In this document: in pieces, positions 1 to 10,860 of the stretch
Layout: each line of letters begins with the position of its first letter
How positions within the stretch are numbered: the stretch's first letter is position 1
From: Platycnemis pennipes
Taxonomy: Eukaryota > Arthropoda > Insecta > Odonata > Platycnemididae
NCBI GenBank assembly: GCA_933228895.1
Contig: OW121846.1
Span: 51,246,107 to 51,310,106, forward strand
DNA: 64,000 nt
Reading direction: 5' to 3'
The notes under the pieces: model-generated
The model's input: only the letters and a program-made list of their open reading frames with translations
What the model was told of the DNA's origin: nothing
Databases searched by the model: none
Translations under genes and position numbers: made by a program

Positions 1-82
1 TTGAAGCATTTCGGAAAGCACACCCACCCTTCTTGAAACCCCGCATGGATGCACGCTACAGATGTTTCAGGGAGAGTTTCTC

Positions 83-1055
83 TGCATCTACATCTACAGG
101 GTGACCTTTAAGTCACCTTGAAGGAGTGTGGCATGGGTTGAGTATTCACTTGAAGCACGTGCAATAATACAACTAAGACTCACAGTAGCACTTAGTCAGA
201 TAAAAGTATATAGGTAGTAATGTAATAATTATTAATTGAAGGGTATTTCCTTAATTTCACGGTCTTCATTGGAAACTAAATGCCCAGATAAACCAAATCA
301 ATGCAAATTTCACGATTTTATTTAGAATAAGATTATTAATCAGACATAATAATAATTATATAATAAATTAGAATCAATAATATATAATAATAAAAACATT
401 AATAATACTTAAGGTGGTTTAAGTCGACATTATCAGGCCATGTGTATTATTTTTAAATACATTAATTTTTAATATCAACGCTAAACGATAGTTTCAGTAG
501 CATATTATAGATGCACTGCAAGCATTTTATCTTCCTATCGTATTATATTTTTCCCATAATGATCACTAATTTTAATGGGCCGACTGACATTTTTAAACTA
601 TCCATGCGAGAGCCTCTCTACTTTCTCTTCTGTTCAAATTTGTTGTAAACGTAGGTTTCCTTCTTCATGGTCAAATAAATCAGCTTTTAATATCTGTAAA
701 GGAATTGATTTAAATATTATCCTTCGATCTAAAAACATAAGATTTAAAAACTAAGATTCAAACCCGATTTCTTCCAACAAATATGTAACACAAACAAATA
801 TGTATTTCAAGATGACCAATCACATATCTCGCTCATCTACTTTCTACATTTTTTATTCCTTCTGAATAACTTCTTTGGATGCATTCCAAATACTTGCTTC
901 ATATTCTAAATGAAACCAGGCAAATATTATCTATTCCCGACTTTCTCATCACATTTGTCGAAAGAGATTTTTTTCGACTCCTAGTCTGTTTTTTAATGTG
1001 ATTCCCAATTGTCTTCTGTCGTGGAAAAGCCTAAATATTTAACAGAGTTATTGCG
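83..1055 (-). mobile_element. Decayed CR1/L2-like LINE copy (RT C-terminus plus 3' tail)
   Basis: The low-coordinate end carries the lineage's 3' end: catctacatctac at 84-96, then an eroded stem-loop and a 'gtgtggcatggg' block. Reading the minus strand at about 1050-880 gives NSVKYLGFSTTEDNW and FDKCDEKVG, which line up with ENVETVRYLGVTITKDLSW and LGKCDEKTKE of the intact element at 28.8-31.7 kb. Stops and frameshifts are frequent, so it is a fossil. The middle (about 180-700) is AT-rich and barely alignable, so it may hold unrelated insertions. Confidence 0.7.
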
Positions 1056-1082
1056 ATATTACCCGTACATAAAGAAGATTCT

Positions 1083-1343
1083 CTAAGTATATCCGATTGT
1101 TCTTGTCCAAATCCATTTCACTAATACCCTTTGCTTAAAAACCTTTGCTGTGGTCACAGTGCATGGCGAAAGGAAGCGCACTTCGAATTTCATGGCATTA
1201 GGTTTTGGTATGATCTGTCCTTCACAGCACACTGGTAATTCGTTCAGTGATTGAACTATGGCCTCAAGTTTATTTCCCTTGAGACACCCGGTTCTCGCGT
1301 ATTGCGTTTTGGAAGCAGTGTCTCCACTCGTGGCATTGAACAT
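1083..1343 (-). other. Unassigned 86-codon open frame
   Basis: An open frame follows the LINE fossil upstream on the same strand. The translation (with CCEGQIIPKPNAMKF near its middle) matches no family I recognise. An overlapping frame is open on the other strand at 1258-1461. There is no splice or promoter evidence. It may be an unrecognised remnant or chance. From 1344 to 1857 I see nothing else. Confidence 0.15.
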
Positions 1344-1857
1344 TTTATCTGCATTTGCACGTGACCCTGCGAACCATCAGTGGTGTGGCCGTTGTTGGCT
1401 GGTCATTGGTCGTATGATTTTGGCTGAAATAAAGTTTTTGGATGAAAATGAAATGGAGTAAATTTCGTGAAATAAAAATGAAGTGCGACTCGTAATTTTT
1501 AAAGGTTTGGAATATTTTTGCGTTACATTCGTGAACTGCGTATTGAATCACGAGTTACTCTTATCTCTGTGTCATAAAGTGAATATTTCTTAAGTTGTCT
1601 CTTCTTTCTGTCCTGCTGATGTAGTGTGGGGATGACGCGTGTCTGTAGGGTAAGAACCTCACTCGTTTTTTTTACGTTTCCTAAATGTTACAGTTTCAAT
1701 ATTGGTGTTTTACACTGTTTCCAGAACCTATTTCAGGATATTGATTCATTTATGCATCACATTTACAGTTTTAATTGAACTTTAATTTGAAATGATGTAT
1801 AATTTAGCTTTACTCAGATGATTACTGCAATATAATTGCGGCAGGAATTGATAATAT

Positions 1858-2012
1858 AGATGATGATGGCTGATGATGGATGATGATAATGATAGGCTCA
1901 AAGTTGAAGTCAAAATGTATTGCTATTCATAGTGTTTTCGTGTGTTCATAGTGTTCGTAGTGTTCGTAGTGTTCGTGTGTTCATATATTGTTCATAGTGT
2001 TTTCGTGTGAGG
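1858..2012. repeat. Short simple-repeat cluster (GATGAT and TTCGTAGTG-like units)
   Basis: Positions 1858-1895 are imperfect GATGAT/GATGG repeats. Positions 1926-2012 are imperfect repeats of 'gttcatagtg' / 'gttcgtagtg', including two long direct copies of 'ttcatagtgttttcgtgtg' near 1927 and 1990. Confidence 0.7.
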
Positions 2013-2244
2013 AGAAAATCATCTCTCGTATTTCTGTTTTCACTAGAATGAAGAGGCAAGGAACGCATTTTCCTTTGAAAGGTAACGATTGCTTGTTCTT
2101 AGACAATGAATTAACCAATATGGTGATAATTTTGTACAGGCACAAGGTTTTTGGCGTGGCCAGTGTCCCTTAATTTCCTTTTTGCAGGGTTCGGGTTTGA
2201 ATTTCAGCTGTGATAGTGATTTTTCAGTGATTTACCTGTCACTA

Positions 2245-2335
2245 CTCATGTGTATCATGCAGAGCGCGTAAAGTTCAGTACTCCGTCCGCCGATGGAGCC
2301 ATGGTAGCCTTGCGTTATGATCAGGCGAATTCCAA
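2245..2335 (+). mobile_element. Partial tRNA-derived SINE body
   Basis: The block 'aaagttcagtactccgtccgccgatgg' resembles the central body of the window's main SINE, which elsewhere reads 'tcagtactccgtccgtcggatggga' or its complement. No A or B box is visible in this piece. Confidence 0.45.
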
Positions 2336-2504
2336 TTCCGGAATATTCTCCGTCTTTCAGTACTTCGTAAATATATCTAATTCTTCACATACGCCTACCT
2401 TCTCTTGTTGGAACAAAATTTCCTTTTTTATTGGTCACCTTCCCTGCATTGTAATTATTATAACATTTAACAAATCCCTTTCAGAGGATCTGGTTTTGCG
2501 TTGT

Positions 2505-2763
2505 GACTGAAGTGTTGGTCTTCCATCTCATGGGTCCGGATTTGAGTTCCGGCAGCGACAGATTTCTCATTGGCTTGCCGGTCCATACTTTTCTGAGGTG
2601 TGGAGAGCACTTCAAGTTCAGTACTTCACCTCTCGATTTGGGCGTTAGACCGTTAAACCCCTTTCACCTAATGCCGACGCCGGGTTTCTCTCTATCCTTC
2701 CTCCGTTCCCTGTAAAATCTCCATCCTAATTCAATTACCCGCATTTCTAAATGGCGCAAATGA
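2505..2763 (+). mobile_element. tRNA-derived SINE, family 1
   Basis: The head has a B-box-like segment, 'gggtccggatttgagttccgg' at about 2530-2550, as in a tRNA T-arm. The body follows with 'gatttctcattgg', 'cacttcaagttcagtacttc', 'gcgttagaccgttaaaccc', 'atgccgacgccgggtt' and 'ccttcctccgttccctg', and it ends in 'aaatgactttaagg'. The same block order occurs at 16.6, 23.2, 43.9, 49.4, 52.4 and 54 kb. The 3' end abuts the long inverted repeat at 2764. Confidence 0.75.
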
Positions 2764-3440
2764 CTTTAAGGCCATTCCATGTTAAATCAACAAATTTTTC
2801 AGAAATATCTTACATCAGTATCAAAGATTTCAATGAAAATTGGTTCATAGGTACTGCCAACATTCGTGAGTAAGAAGCTATTCCGTTTTAGCAGGAAAAA
2901 ATAGCCCCTGTAGTATAGGCAGAAATATATTGCGTGAACGCCTGAAAAAATTATTTTTGTACTATTTTTCTACAAGCTACAGTAGACTGGCGTTACGTTA
3001 TATACACATGTAAAAGGTGTCAGTAAAAAGCACTTAAAGAGTACTTGATACTTAAGTTTTTTTCATGGACTTTCCATAGCAATATGTGTTTTTTATCGCT
3101 GAAATAATAACATTCAAAATTCATTTTTTTCCCAATTTTAGCCCCAATTTACTCCAGGGAAGGATTTTCACGAACGGGCAGGTTTTTCTCACCGTAGCCA
3201 TACGTATTGACCATGAATAGATGAAGAGATTCGGAATGCTATGCTAGGAATATGGAGAAATTTGGAAAAAAAAAGTTTTTTTCGAAGCTAAAAAAGTCCA
3301 TGTGGGACAGGGTTTAAAAATTACAAACGACTTGGTTTGGAAAGTTTTAATTTTGTGCTTAACGTGCAAAAGGGATCGTTTTGCAATTATAAGGTATTTG
3401 GAAGATATGATTATTGTAACAGCAGAGCTCAATTCCCACA
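2764..3440 (+). repeat. Left arm of a long, diverged inverted repeat
   Basis: Read forward, this arm matches the reverse complement of about 5440-6418. Anchors are 'gtataggcagaaatatattgcgtgaacgcc', 'gtactatttttctacaagct', 'aaagagtacttgat', 'agagattcggaatg' and 'gtgggacagggttt', in the same order in both arms. By eye identity is about 70-80 percent. Blocks at 3318-3440 recur in direct orientation at 3507-3625. It carries no coding signal. It could be one end of a large foldback or DNA transposon, or two copies of a dispersed repeat that landed in inverse orientation. Confidence 0.85.
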
Positions 3441-5011
3441 GCCGATGAGCCTGAAAAGACAAACGTTACAGAAATACTAATTTTTAACCGTCATTTAACA
3501 ACGAGGTCAAGGGTTTAAAAATATCAAATCATTTATTTAGAAAGTCATAATGTTTTTCTTTCAGAATCAAAAAGAACTCTTTTGCGTGTGTTAGGGGTTT
3601 GAGAGGTATAGTCGGTGTAAAAGCAGGGAGCATGTATTACAACAATACTATTTTAAGTTTCGTTAGCTCACTGCCACCAATAAGAGCATGAAGAGTGGCA
3701 CTGATACTTTGTGGCAGGGTCAGAAATTTATGTATAGATGAACAGTTACCTGGAGTTTTAGTTGGTTAGGGAGAGTCTTTACCTGCCCTCGTTAAAAAAT
3801 ATCAGTAACCAAGTGAAGTGGTTAAAAGGAAACGTTTAGCCAACTTTTACGAAAATTATGATTATACCTGAAAAACATCTGAAAGGTGAGCCTAAGTGTA
3901 AAAGGCGAGATGGAGTTAGCGTAAATTATAAAATATGCTTGAAGCCCTGTATGGACTTTTCGTATTAGTTTCCATGACCTGGAAATCAAAACTATTGTAA
4001 TATAATTTATTGGCTGTGTAGTTAAGAGTTATGGTTGCTTTTAGTGGACTGTTAAGGAGGCTCCACCGAATTATGAAGTAGTTGTCCTTTTTGTGAAAAT
4101 TTCAGAACACACTATTTTTTGGCCCTTATATCGATTGGAAATAAAATAACGTGGCCTTTTCATCATATATTTGAAGAAAAAAAACATTGAAAATCAACTA
4201 TTTTATACGTGGTTATTTGGCTAAGCATGACTCTTAATGTAATATTTGCAAATTAATATAGTAAAGATAAATTTCGTTTTGACGGAAAACAAATATAAGA
4301 TGCGCAATTTTATGTAGAATTTAGCATTGTAAAAAAGTGCTCGCCTTACCACACTTTTTTAATTGATATTAATAAACTTTTGCTCGAAAAAGCAGAAAAG
4401 CCTTAGTTACATTAAAGTGGCGCTACAGTATGTAGTAATCATTGGCAACGGTATTTGTGACGGAACATGCCTACAAGCCTGCTAACTTAATTAAGTAATA
4501 TACCTTACCAAGGTCCTTCTCTTATTTTTTGTAATTCAAATATTTCATTGGTTATTGACATGGTGTAATTAATACCAATGCTTCCGAATTGTAGCAGCGT
4601 CATTGTTGCCAAACAGTTTTAAAAAATATCAATATTAATAAAATTCAAAACAAAGTGTTGTATTTGCAAGGGAATAGTTTAAAACTAAGTAAGAAAATAT
4701 TTAATCAATTTTATAATACGTATTATTGGGATTGAGCATTATATATAAGAGCTTTTGCTACACAAGAGCTTTATATAATCCATTGAAACTTCATTGAAAA
4801 ATTAACGATGATAAGAAATGAAGGTAATTATGTTTTTGCAACAAAACTGGACGATAATATAGGTACACCTACTGTTATCGCGAGGTCAGTAAAAGACACC
4901 CCTTGGCTACTCAACCTCCAGACAACTGTTCATCCATATATCAATTTCTGTGCCTACTACAAAGTGTCAGTGCTACTATATTTTTATTGGTTTCAGTGAG
5001 ATAATAATGCT
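3441..5011. other. Interior of the inverted-repeat structure, no gene seen
   Basis: About 1.6 kb of AT-rich sequence between the arms. Apart from the direct repeat of arm sequence at 3507-3625 and a weak palindrome around 4738-4780 ('agagcttt' flanked by ATATAA-like ends), I find no conserved protein, tRNA or known element. Short open frames (e.g. 4808-4999) look like chance. Confidence 0.4.
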
Positions 5012-5056
5012 TAAAATATTATATTATATTATATTATATTATATTATATTATATTA
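5012..5056. repeat. (ATATT)n microsatellite
   Basis: About nine uninterrupted ATATT units end exactly where the mariner-type terminal repeat starts (TA then GGGGTG). Confidence 0.95.
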
Positions 5057-5435
5057 GGGGTGCAGCAATGAAAAGGTAGGGAATGACACTGTGGGTATAA
5101 TTGAAGTCTTTATTCACAAGTAATCTCCAGAGGCCTTAGCACAACCATTCCACTGTTTCACGAGCCAGAGGATTCTATTCCCAGAATTCCTGTGGCTGCG
5201 ACAGGAGCCAGTCCTCCACTGTGTCCTCCTTCAGTTCGTCGTGCAAGTTGAGGCGCGATTGGACGGAATACGCTTCTCTCCTGTGTCATGTGCGGGCGCC
5301 CGCGCATGGGCACAATCACGCTGGACATGACATTCGCGTCCCTAGATGTCTCATTACGTTATCCCAAAGCGGCATATTCAAATTTCAACCGCTTTGGTTA
5401 TTACGACGTTTGGTACATTTTCATTTGAACACCCC
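5057..5435 (-). mobile_element. Internally deleted mariner-type transposon with transposase C-terminal relic
   Basis: Both ends carry terminal inverted repeats: GGGGTGCAGCAATGAAAAGG from the left and GGGGTGTTCAAATGAAAATG from the right on the complement. Between them the minus strand encodes RLNLHDELKEDTVEDWLLSQ followed by PQEF. One frame away it reads ILWLVKQWNGCAKASGDYL. These match the C-terminal mariner transposase pattern (VQDWLRSQPKEF ... LVKRWxKCIxxxGDYVEK). The catalytic D,D,D core is missing, so it is a 379-bp deletion derivative. A TA dinucleotide precedes the left end; the right flank reads TT, so the TA duplication is not intact. It sits inside the right part of the long inverted repeat. 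Confidence 0.8.
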
Positions 5436-6418
5436 TTGTAATTCAATTCTTCGAAGACCCAAAAAAATCAAAAAAGAATTCATGCTGCACCTTAAAGAAC
5501 AGGATTAAAACTTTCGAAATCAATAGTTTTATAGTTATTTAACCCTGTCCCACGTACGGTTTTTTACCTTCGAAAAAATATTTTTTTTTACAAATTGGTA
5601 AATATTCCGAGGATAACATTCCGAATCTCTTCATAAACTAATGTATGCGCATGCGTGCTATGGTGAGAAAAACCGGACCGTTTATAAAATCCTTCCTTGG
5701 AGTAAATCAGGGCTAAACTTGTGAAAAAATAATTTTTGAATGTTAAATTTGCAACGATAAAAACACATACTATATTATGGATCGTCAATTTAAAAGTACT
5801 TATGCATCAAGTACTCTTTATATTTTTTTGACACCTTTTACTTGTGTGTAGCACGTAAAGCCAGTATGCTGCAGCTTGTAGAAAAATAGTACGAAAAGAC
5901 GTTTTTAAGGCGTTCACGCAATATATGTCTGCCTATACTTAAGGGACTAATTTTTTTACGCTAAATCAGAGAATTGCTTTTGGCTCACAAAAGTTGGTAG
6001 TACCCATGCACCAATTTCCGTTGAAATCCGTGATACTTCTAAAAAAATATGTCGATTTTAGGGATGGGTCGGTTCGGTTCTTCGGTTCTCGGTTCCACCG
6101 GTTCTTGAGCTTAGAACCGGAACCGGAACCGAGACCAAAAATAATCGGTACCGAAATAATTGGCGCGAAAACCAGTTTGAAACCTTCTCACACTCCGAAA
6201 GTGGAGGCTTCACATTAAAACCTGGTGAAATAGTGTACTTAGATGCTTCAAAGTCGCGAATTATTCTAATTCAGTCTCTGAAAATGATTATTGATTATCT
6301 TATGTTACGATTGAGCAATGCAAAGCAAGTGGTAAATTAAGAACCGGAACCGAGAATCGGAACCGAAAAAAAGTGGAACCGACCCATCCCTAGTCGATTT
6401 AAATTGGAATGATCCTTT
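5436..6418 (-). repeat. Right arm of the long inverted repeat, interrupted by a MITE
   Basis: The reverse complement matches 2764-3440 in collinear order. The arm continues on both sides of the MITE at 6059-6392: 'aaaaaaatatgtcgattt' before it and 'aaattggaatgatcc' after it join to match the uninterrupted left arm ('ccattccatgttaaatcaac'). Confidence 0.85.
6059..6392. mobile_element. hAT-type MITE with perfect 8-bp target duplication
   Basis: The ends are TAGGGATGGGTCGGTTC and its exact reverse complement, extending imperfectly into an interior rich in 'cggttc/gaaccg'. GTCGATTT stands directly outside both ends (6051-6058 and 6393-6400). Eight-bp duplications and a (C/T)AGGG-type terminus are characteristic of the hAT superfamily. 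At 334 bp it has no coding capacity and would depend on transposase from elsewhere. The uninterrupted paralogous arm at about 2773-2800 gives the empty-site state. Confidence 0.92.
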
Positions 6419-7229
6419 AGCAGTCGGTCGCATTCCTCACTTAATAACAACGAATATGTGCATACGTTTCCTTCGAGACCTTTCTTTTCGGACGTCGTAA
6501 AATATTTTATCTTAATATTTTGTGAAATACTTAGAAAGCTATGTACATACGCTGTCATATCCTCATTCTTCTATGACTTCTGCCGCATGTGCACAGGAAT
6601 CTTGGATAATTTATATTCTCTGCCTTCTTGATATTTCTCCGTAGACGTATATCTTCCTTTCACCTAACCCTCTTTCGTCGTGTTTTTTCACATTATTTTT
6701 CATCTATTGCCAATTAACGTAGTATGTCTAAAACTTGAAAGTGCTCAATTTTCACGCATTTCAACTGGATCATAATTGATTCAACACAATATCATCTCCC
6801 TTGATCTCCTATATTTCATTTTCCTTCAGCCGACTCTTATTATCTACTATAAAACTAGCCTAACTTCCCCTCGATGCAATAATCTAGGGAAGAGTCAGAA
6901 TTTCCTCTCTTAACCTTCAGTTTTATTTAGTTTCTTAGTCATGGCGTTATGAAACCACTTAGCTTCTTAATCAAATCTTCTGAGCTGCCCATTTTTGGCA
7001 AAATATTCACTATTTATATTTCTAAAAGAAAACTTCAGCGTCTACGTAATACCCTGCTATCTATTGAGAGTGTGTGGCTGGGGTGTGAAAATGCACACGT
7101 ACAAACACAATAACATGTACTACTTACGTGTAACTAAGAGGTGCAATACTGCTACCTCATGTAAACAATTTACATATGAATTTACGAGCCATTTACAAAT
7201 AAATGAATATGAATTGATATAATAATCAT
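6419..7229. other. Unassigned AT-rich interval
   Basis: No conserved protein, RNA gene or structured repeat recognised. The pyrimidine-rich text at 6590-6850 resembles antisense LINE 3' regions in composition, but I could not align it. Confidence 0.3.
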
Positions 7230-7660
7230 AAGACAGGAATCCTAAGATTGGATTGACGTAGCTCTCCACTTCTTATCTCTCATCTTCCTATCAGGTAACC
7301 TTAATAATCTTTATAATTTTAAGTTATTTTTTCTCTCACATCCCGCCCTGCTAGCTCCATGCATCTTATGCAAGGTCTTATATTCATTTTTTTCAACTTC
7401 AAGGAGAAATGTCTTTTCTCCCACTCTTCTAAGGTCTTCTTATTTAGTCACTCGGTCGATCCAATTTATCATTATCGTTCCTCTGTAGCTCATTTCAAAT
7501 GCTTCCAGCCTTGATTCCTCTGCTGTTGTTGTCGTCCGTCCCTCACTGTTATAAAGACAATGCTTCAGATGCAAGTTTTGATGAAGTTTTTCCTTCCAAT
7601 TCAAGGAGTGCGAACTAGCCACGATTACGTTAGCGGAGTCACCCGCTGAAATGCACAATA
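7230..7660 (-). mobile_element. RTE-like LINE 3' fragment
   Basis: The minus strand reads LYNSEGRTTTTAEESRLEAF followed by EMSYRGTIMINWIDRVTK. This matches the RTE/BovB-type RT C-terminal region (YGSETWT...RLEAFEMWCxRRxLxIxWxDRV). The 3' part shares 'gattggattgacgtagctctccact' (7241 onward) with the related copy at 9.0 kb ('gattggtttgacgcagctctccact'). Frameshifts and stops mark it as inactive. Confidence 0.65.
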
Positions 7661-7745
7661 GATGAACTTCTGGGGGGTCCGGGTTCGAATCCTGTTCGAG
7701 GTGGATTTTTTCCCAGGGGGAATTCGTCTATTGTGAATTTTTCCT
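7612..7745 (+). mobile_element. Possible tRNA-derived SINE, family 2
   Basis: A strong B-box-like T-arm, 'gggttcgaatcctgttcgagg', is followed by 'tggattttttcccaggg'. The copy at 46.2 kb has the same order: 'gggttcgagtcccgcg', 'tcggtttttcacc', 'cccaggg'. The upstream A-box ('ttagcggagtcac') is weak. The two ends 'cacaatagatgaa' and 'ttcgtctattgtg' form an inverted repeat around it. Confidence 0.45.
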
Positions 7746-8029
7746 TATTTACAAGCTTGTACTTCCGTCCGCAAGCTGATTCTTCTTTTGATAGCATGAC
7801 CTCATCACCGGGGCTATTCTACCGACTACGTATTACCTTCTTTCTTCGTCCATTGCTAGTTACTTGGCTTCCCAAATAACAATGCTCTTTCACCTCAAAA
7901 TTCTTCTTTCCTAGATTAAAGTTGTTTTTTTACTATCTAGTACTCCAATATTATTTTGTTAGCAGGATATTCTTTAAATGTAATTCATATTTTCCAAGCA
8001 TGCATGATTTCGTAATATTGAAATATGCC

Positions 8030-8310
8030 CCATGCAATACAGACTGCTCTAATAATAGTTCACCTACCTATCCCTTGCTTATTTTGTTCTCATATGGTAT
8101 GTGGAAAAAAAGATATTTTAAATCTATCGGTCTATCTCTCAAATCTTATTTTTCCGATCGAGCACAGAGTACTACGCAGTCGTCCTTAATATATTTCTAA
8201 CGTTATAGACCAACATATCAGATTCAAATTTACTTAGATGTTTTAGTCTCAAATTTAGCCTTTGTTCTGATAGTAATTTCAATCCTATTTCTTCTAAAAA
8301 ATTTCTATTA
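8030..8310 (-). mobile_element. Decayed CR1/L2-like LINE fragment
   Basis: It aligns to the intact LINE's antisense text at about 28960-29200: 'cctatccc...tattttgttctcatatggtatg', 'aatctatcggtctatctctcaaatcttatttttccgatcgagc', then 'tcagattcaaatttacttagatgttttagtctcaaatttagcc'. The last block corresponds to residues RLKSRLNLLEKFQSD. Heavily mutated. Confidence 0.65.
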
Positions 8311-8838
8311 AGTTATTCCCCTCTCCATGCCAAAAAAATGTCAACACTGGTTATTTCCTGGGACTATCTCGTAAATTTATTCTATATTATCTACAAATCT
8401 ATTCTATTATATACAAATCTAGTCTATGTATCTACAAATGTACTCAGTAGTCAATTAATATTTTGGAGTCTTATAAATAAGGAATCCATTACCAGCTTTG
8501 AGATAAATGAGAGCATTGACTACAACAATTAGTCATCTCAATTCACAGAATCCAACATTCAAGCATGTATACCTAAGGAGTTTAAAATAGCCATGGCTAG
8601 CATATGTGACCACATTCCATGCCATTCCCTATTCAAACTCAACTGATATTCGAATCAACTCTCAACCTTGTTTATCATTTCATATTCCGCTTTACATAAT
8701 TCAACATTACCCGCCCTATAAATTCCATGTCATCCACAAATTTCTTCTATTCGCATCGTCTTACGCTCCAGTACACTTAGCGAAAAAAGTATTTATTTAA
8801 TGTTCGCTGTTTCAGGCATCACGTAGTGGAAGTGAGAC
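8311..8838. other. Unassigned interval
   Basis: AT-rich, with low-complexity 'tctacaaatctattctattata' repeats near 8385-8440. No gene or recognised element. Confidence 0.3.
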
Positions 8839-8950
8839 ATATTAGGCGAGTTAAAAAAAACTTTAGCACTTTTCCACAATATACTGTGGATATGTGGGTA
8901 TGAACTGTACACAATATATTGTGGAAAAGTTTTTTTTACTCACCTAATAT
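8839..8950. mobile_element. Small foldback / MITE-like palindrome
   Basis: The left arm 'atattaggcgagttaaaaaaaactttagcacttttccacaatata' and the complement of the right arm 'atattaggtgagtaaaaaaaacttttccacaatatattg' pair over about 40 bp with a short loop. The arms extend to the very ends, as in foldback MITEs. No target duplication can be fixed, because the ends merge with ATATT-like flanks. Confidence 0.7.
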
Positions 8951-8989
8951 TTATTGAATGTCGATATCGGGAATAACTGCTTCATCATC

Positions 8990-9410
8990 ATTAGCCAGGA
9001 TTCATGAGATTGGTTTGACGCAGCTCTCCACTGAGTTTTTTTATCAGCTAATCACTTCATATTTACGTATTTCTTCTTTCACATCCTCCATCACTTGTCC
9101 CATATATATCGCATGCAAAGCCTCCCTTTGCCATTCTTCCGGTCCACTTGTCCTTTAATGATTGTCTTCATCAGGCCATCATATCTCATGATGTGGCCAA
9201 TAAAGTTGTATCGTCTTTTTCTCCGGGTATTTGAAATTCTTCTCTTTTCACCATCTCTTCTTAGGGCTTCCTCCTTACATACTCGGTATATCCATTTTAT
9301 CTTCAGCATTCTTATTCAGCACCACATTTCGAATTCTTCCACCCCTTTCTTCTCCGCTGCTGTCATGATCCATGCCTCACTGCCATAAATAATGGCTGGT
9401 TATGAAACCT
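8990..9410 (-). mobile_element. RTE-like LINE RT C-terminus and 3' end
   Basis: The minus strand encodes IIYGSEAWIMTAAEKK...EFEMWC, a stop, then IRMLKIKWIYRVCKEEALRR and RYNFIGHIMRYDGLMKT...GKGRLCMRYI. That is the characteristic RTE/BovB-type end (YGSEsW, EMWCxRRMLKI, GHxMRxDxLxKT, GRGRPRMxYI). It shares its 3' untranslated block with 7230-7660. The open frame at 9091-9309 is part of this fossil and not an independent gene. Confidence 0.75.
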
Positions 9411-10195
9411 TTTTTTTCGATAATTGATTTCTTTCTCAATCGCATTATGTGGTATAAAGAATTGACTATGGATGCAGCTTGGTTTAGTTTTGGAGACGGT
9501 TATCAATACCAGCTGCGTTCCAGCCTTGATTGTGTAATTATCTTTCTTATATTCTCACATGCCTATGTCGGCTCTAGGTGAGACAAAATGAGATTGAGAG
9601 CCAAATTGGAAAATTTTCCTCTGGTTTATTCATTATGGGAGGCGCTGAGTCTAACGCCGCCCTTTCGGTTTGTTTTAGTGAACCATTTTCTTCACGATCG
9701 TCGTTCTTGTTAATTTTGGATTTTTTTTTCTAGTCACCCTGTGATGATGATTTCTGTGGACGATGTCTCTTCGTTGCTCTTTCAATCTTCTTACCGCATC
9801 GGAAATTTCAAAGCTGTCCACATTTCTAAGCGTTTCCGCCACTCTCCTTGCAGCACGAGGAAAATGGCAAAAAATATGAAACACCATTCCAGTAATAATT
9901 TGATTATTCAATTACGTTCACAACCGAAATTGATGCTGTAGAGAATAATAAATATCTTTCCATTCTTGCAGTGTAATTAAACGTACACAACGCAAGTCCT
10001 CGCTGGATATAAGTTACGGCCAAGTGAATCACAGACGTGAAAATATGAAAAGATTAATGTTCTCTGCTCCATGCGTTGATGCTAATTTTGTGTCTTACTC
10101 CCTTCAAAAGATTAAAACTGTATGAAAACTAAAATACTCTTCCACGACGCCCAAACAGAAACGCATTTTTTCTTAAGCTAGATATATTTGTTTCT
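9411..10195. other. Unassigned interval
   Basis: Two short frames overlap on opposite strands around 9675-9941, but neither resembles a known protein. No RNA gene or structured repeat recognised. Confidence 0.3.
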
Positions 10196-10199
10196 TAAT

Positions 10200-10860
10200 C
10201 AGGCCCTTAATTTACATGTACATAAAACCCTGCAAGCCGCCTCAAGGATGTGTGGCAAAGGTGAACCGCCACCAGACGTGCCTTATAACTCAAGATATAA
10301 ACAAACACACATCAACCATTCTGCAGGCGTGCAAAAATGCCAATCCGAGAGTGCACTAAATACAATCAACTGAGAGTTTCAGTTAAACGGGTTGTCACAC
10401 AATGACAATGAACAATTGATCAGTCAGCCAATTCTCTAAATATAACAAGCTATTTACATTTCCCAAAGCGTGAATGAGGTAGTAATGTCAATATATGAAC
10501 ATGATAAAAAATGCATAAAGTCTATACTCCCGCATTAGAATGTACTATGCCTGTTCTAATTTGCCTCTGGTATCTTCTCTGCAATCATTGGCTATCCCTG
10601 ATGTTACGCGGATAAAATGAATTCTTCAAATGTCTTACTATCTATCTCTCTTATTTAAACTATCCTTTCATAGTATTCTGGTGTTAATGTGCAGCTAATA
10701 TATTATTGATATCTTCAGAGAACGTCTGCCTTACATTTCTGAAGGAGATTTAATTTGTGTTTTGATCTACGGTGTGATACCTTATATTAATTTCGATAAC
10801 TATCGTAACACCTTTAAAAAAAATCTAGCTGCTCTTCGCTGAACACAGTTTTGTGCTGTA
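10200..10860 (-). mobile_element. Old CR1/L2-like LINE copy (RT C-terminus and 3' tail)
   Basis: The 3' end is at 10200-10290: 'acatgtacataaaaccctgcaagccgcctcaaggatgtgtggcaaagg'. Toward higher coordinates it aligns to the intact element in order, through 'tatctatctctcttatttaaact', 'atagtattctggtgttaatgtgc', 'atatcttcagagaacgt' and finally 'aactatcgtaacacctttaaaaaaaatctagctgctcttcgctgaacac' (cf. 29231-29280). Its 5' truncation lies near 10860. Confidence 0.75.

Noticed and set aside
4738..4780. Palindrome around AGAGCTTT as a regulatory hairpin
   Set aside because: The arms are short and offset, and similar AT-rich near-palindromes are frequent here.
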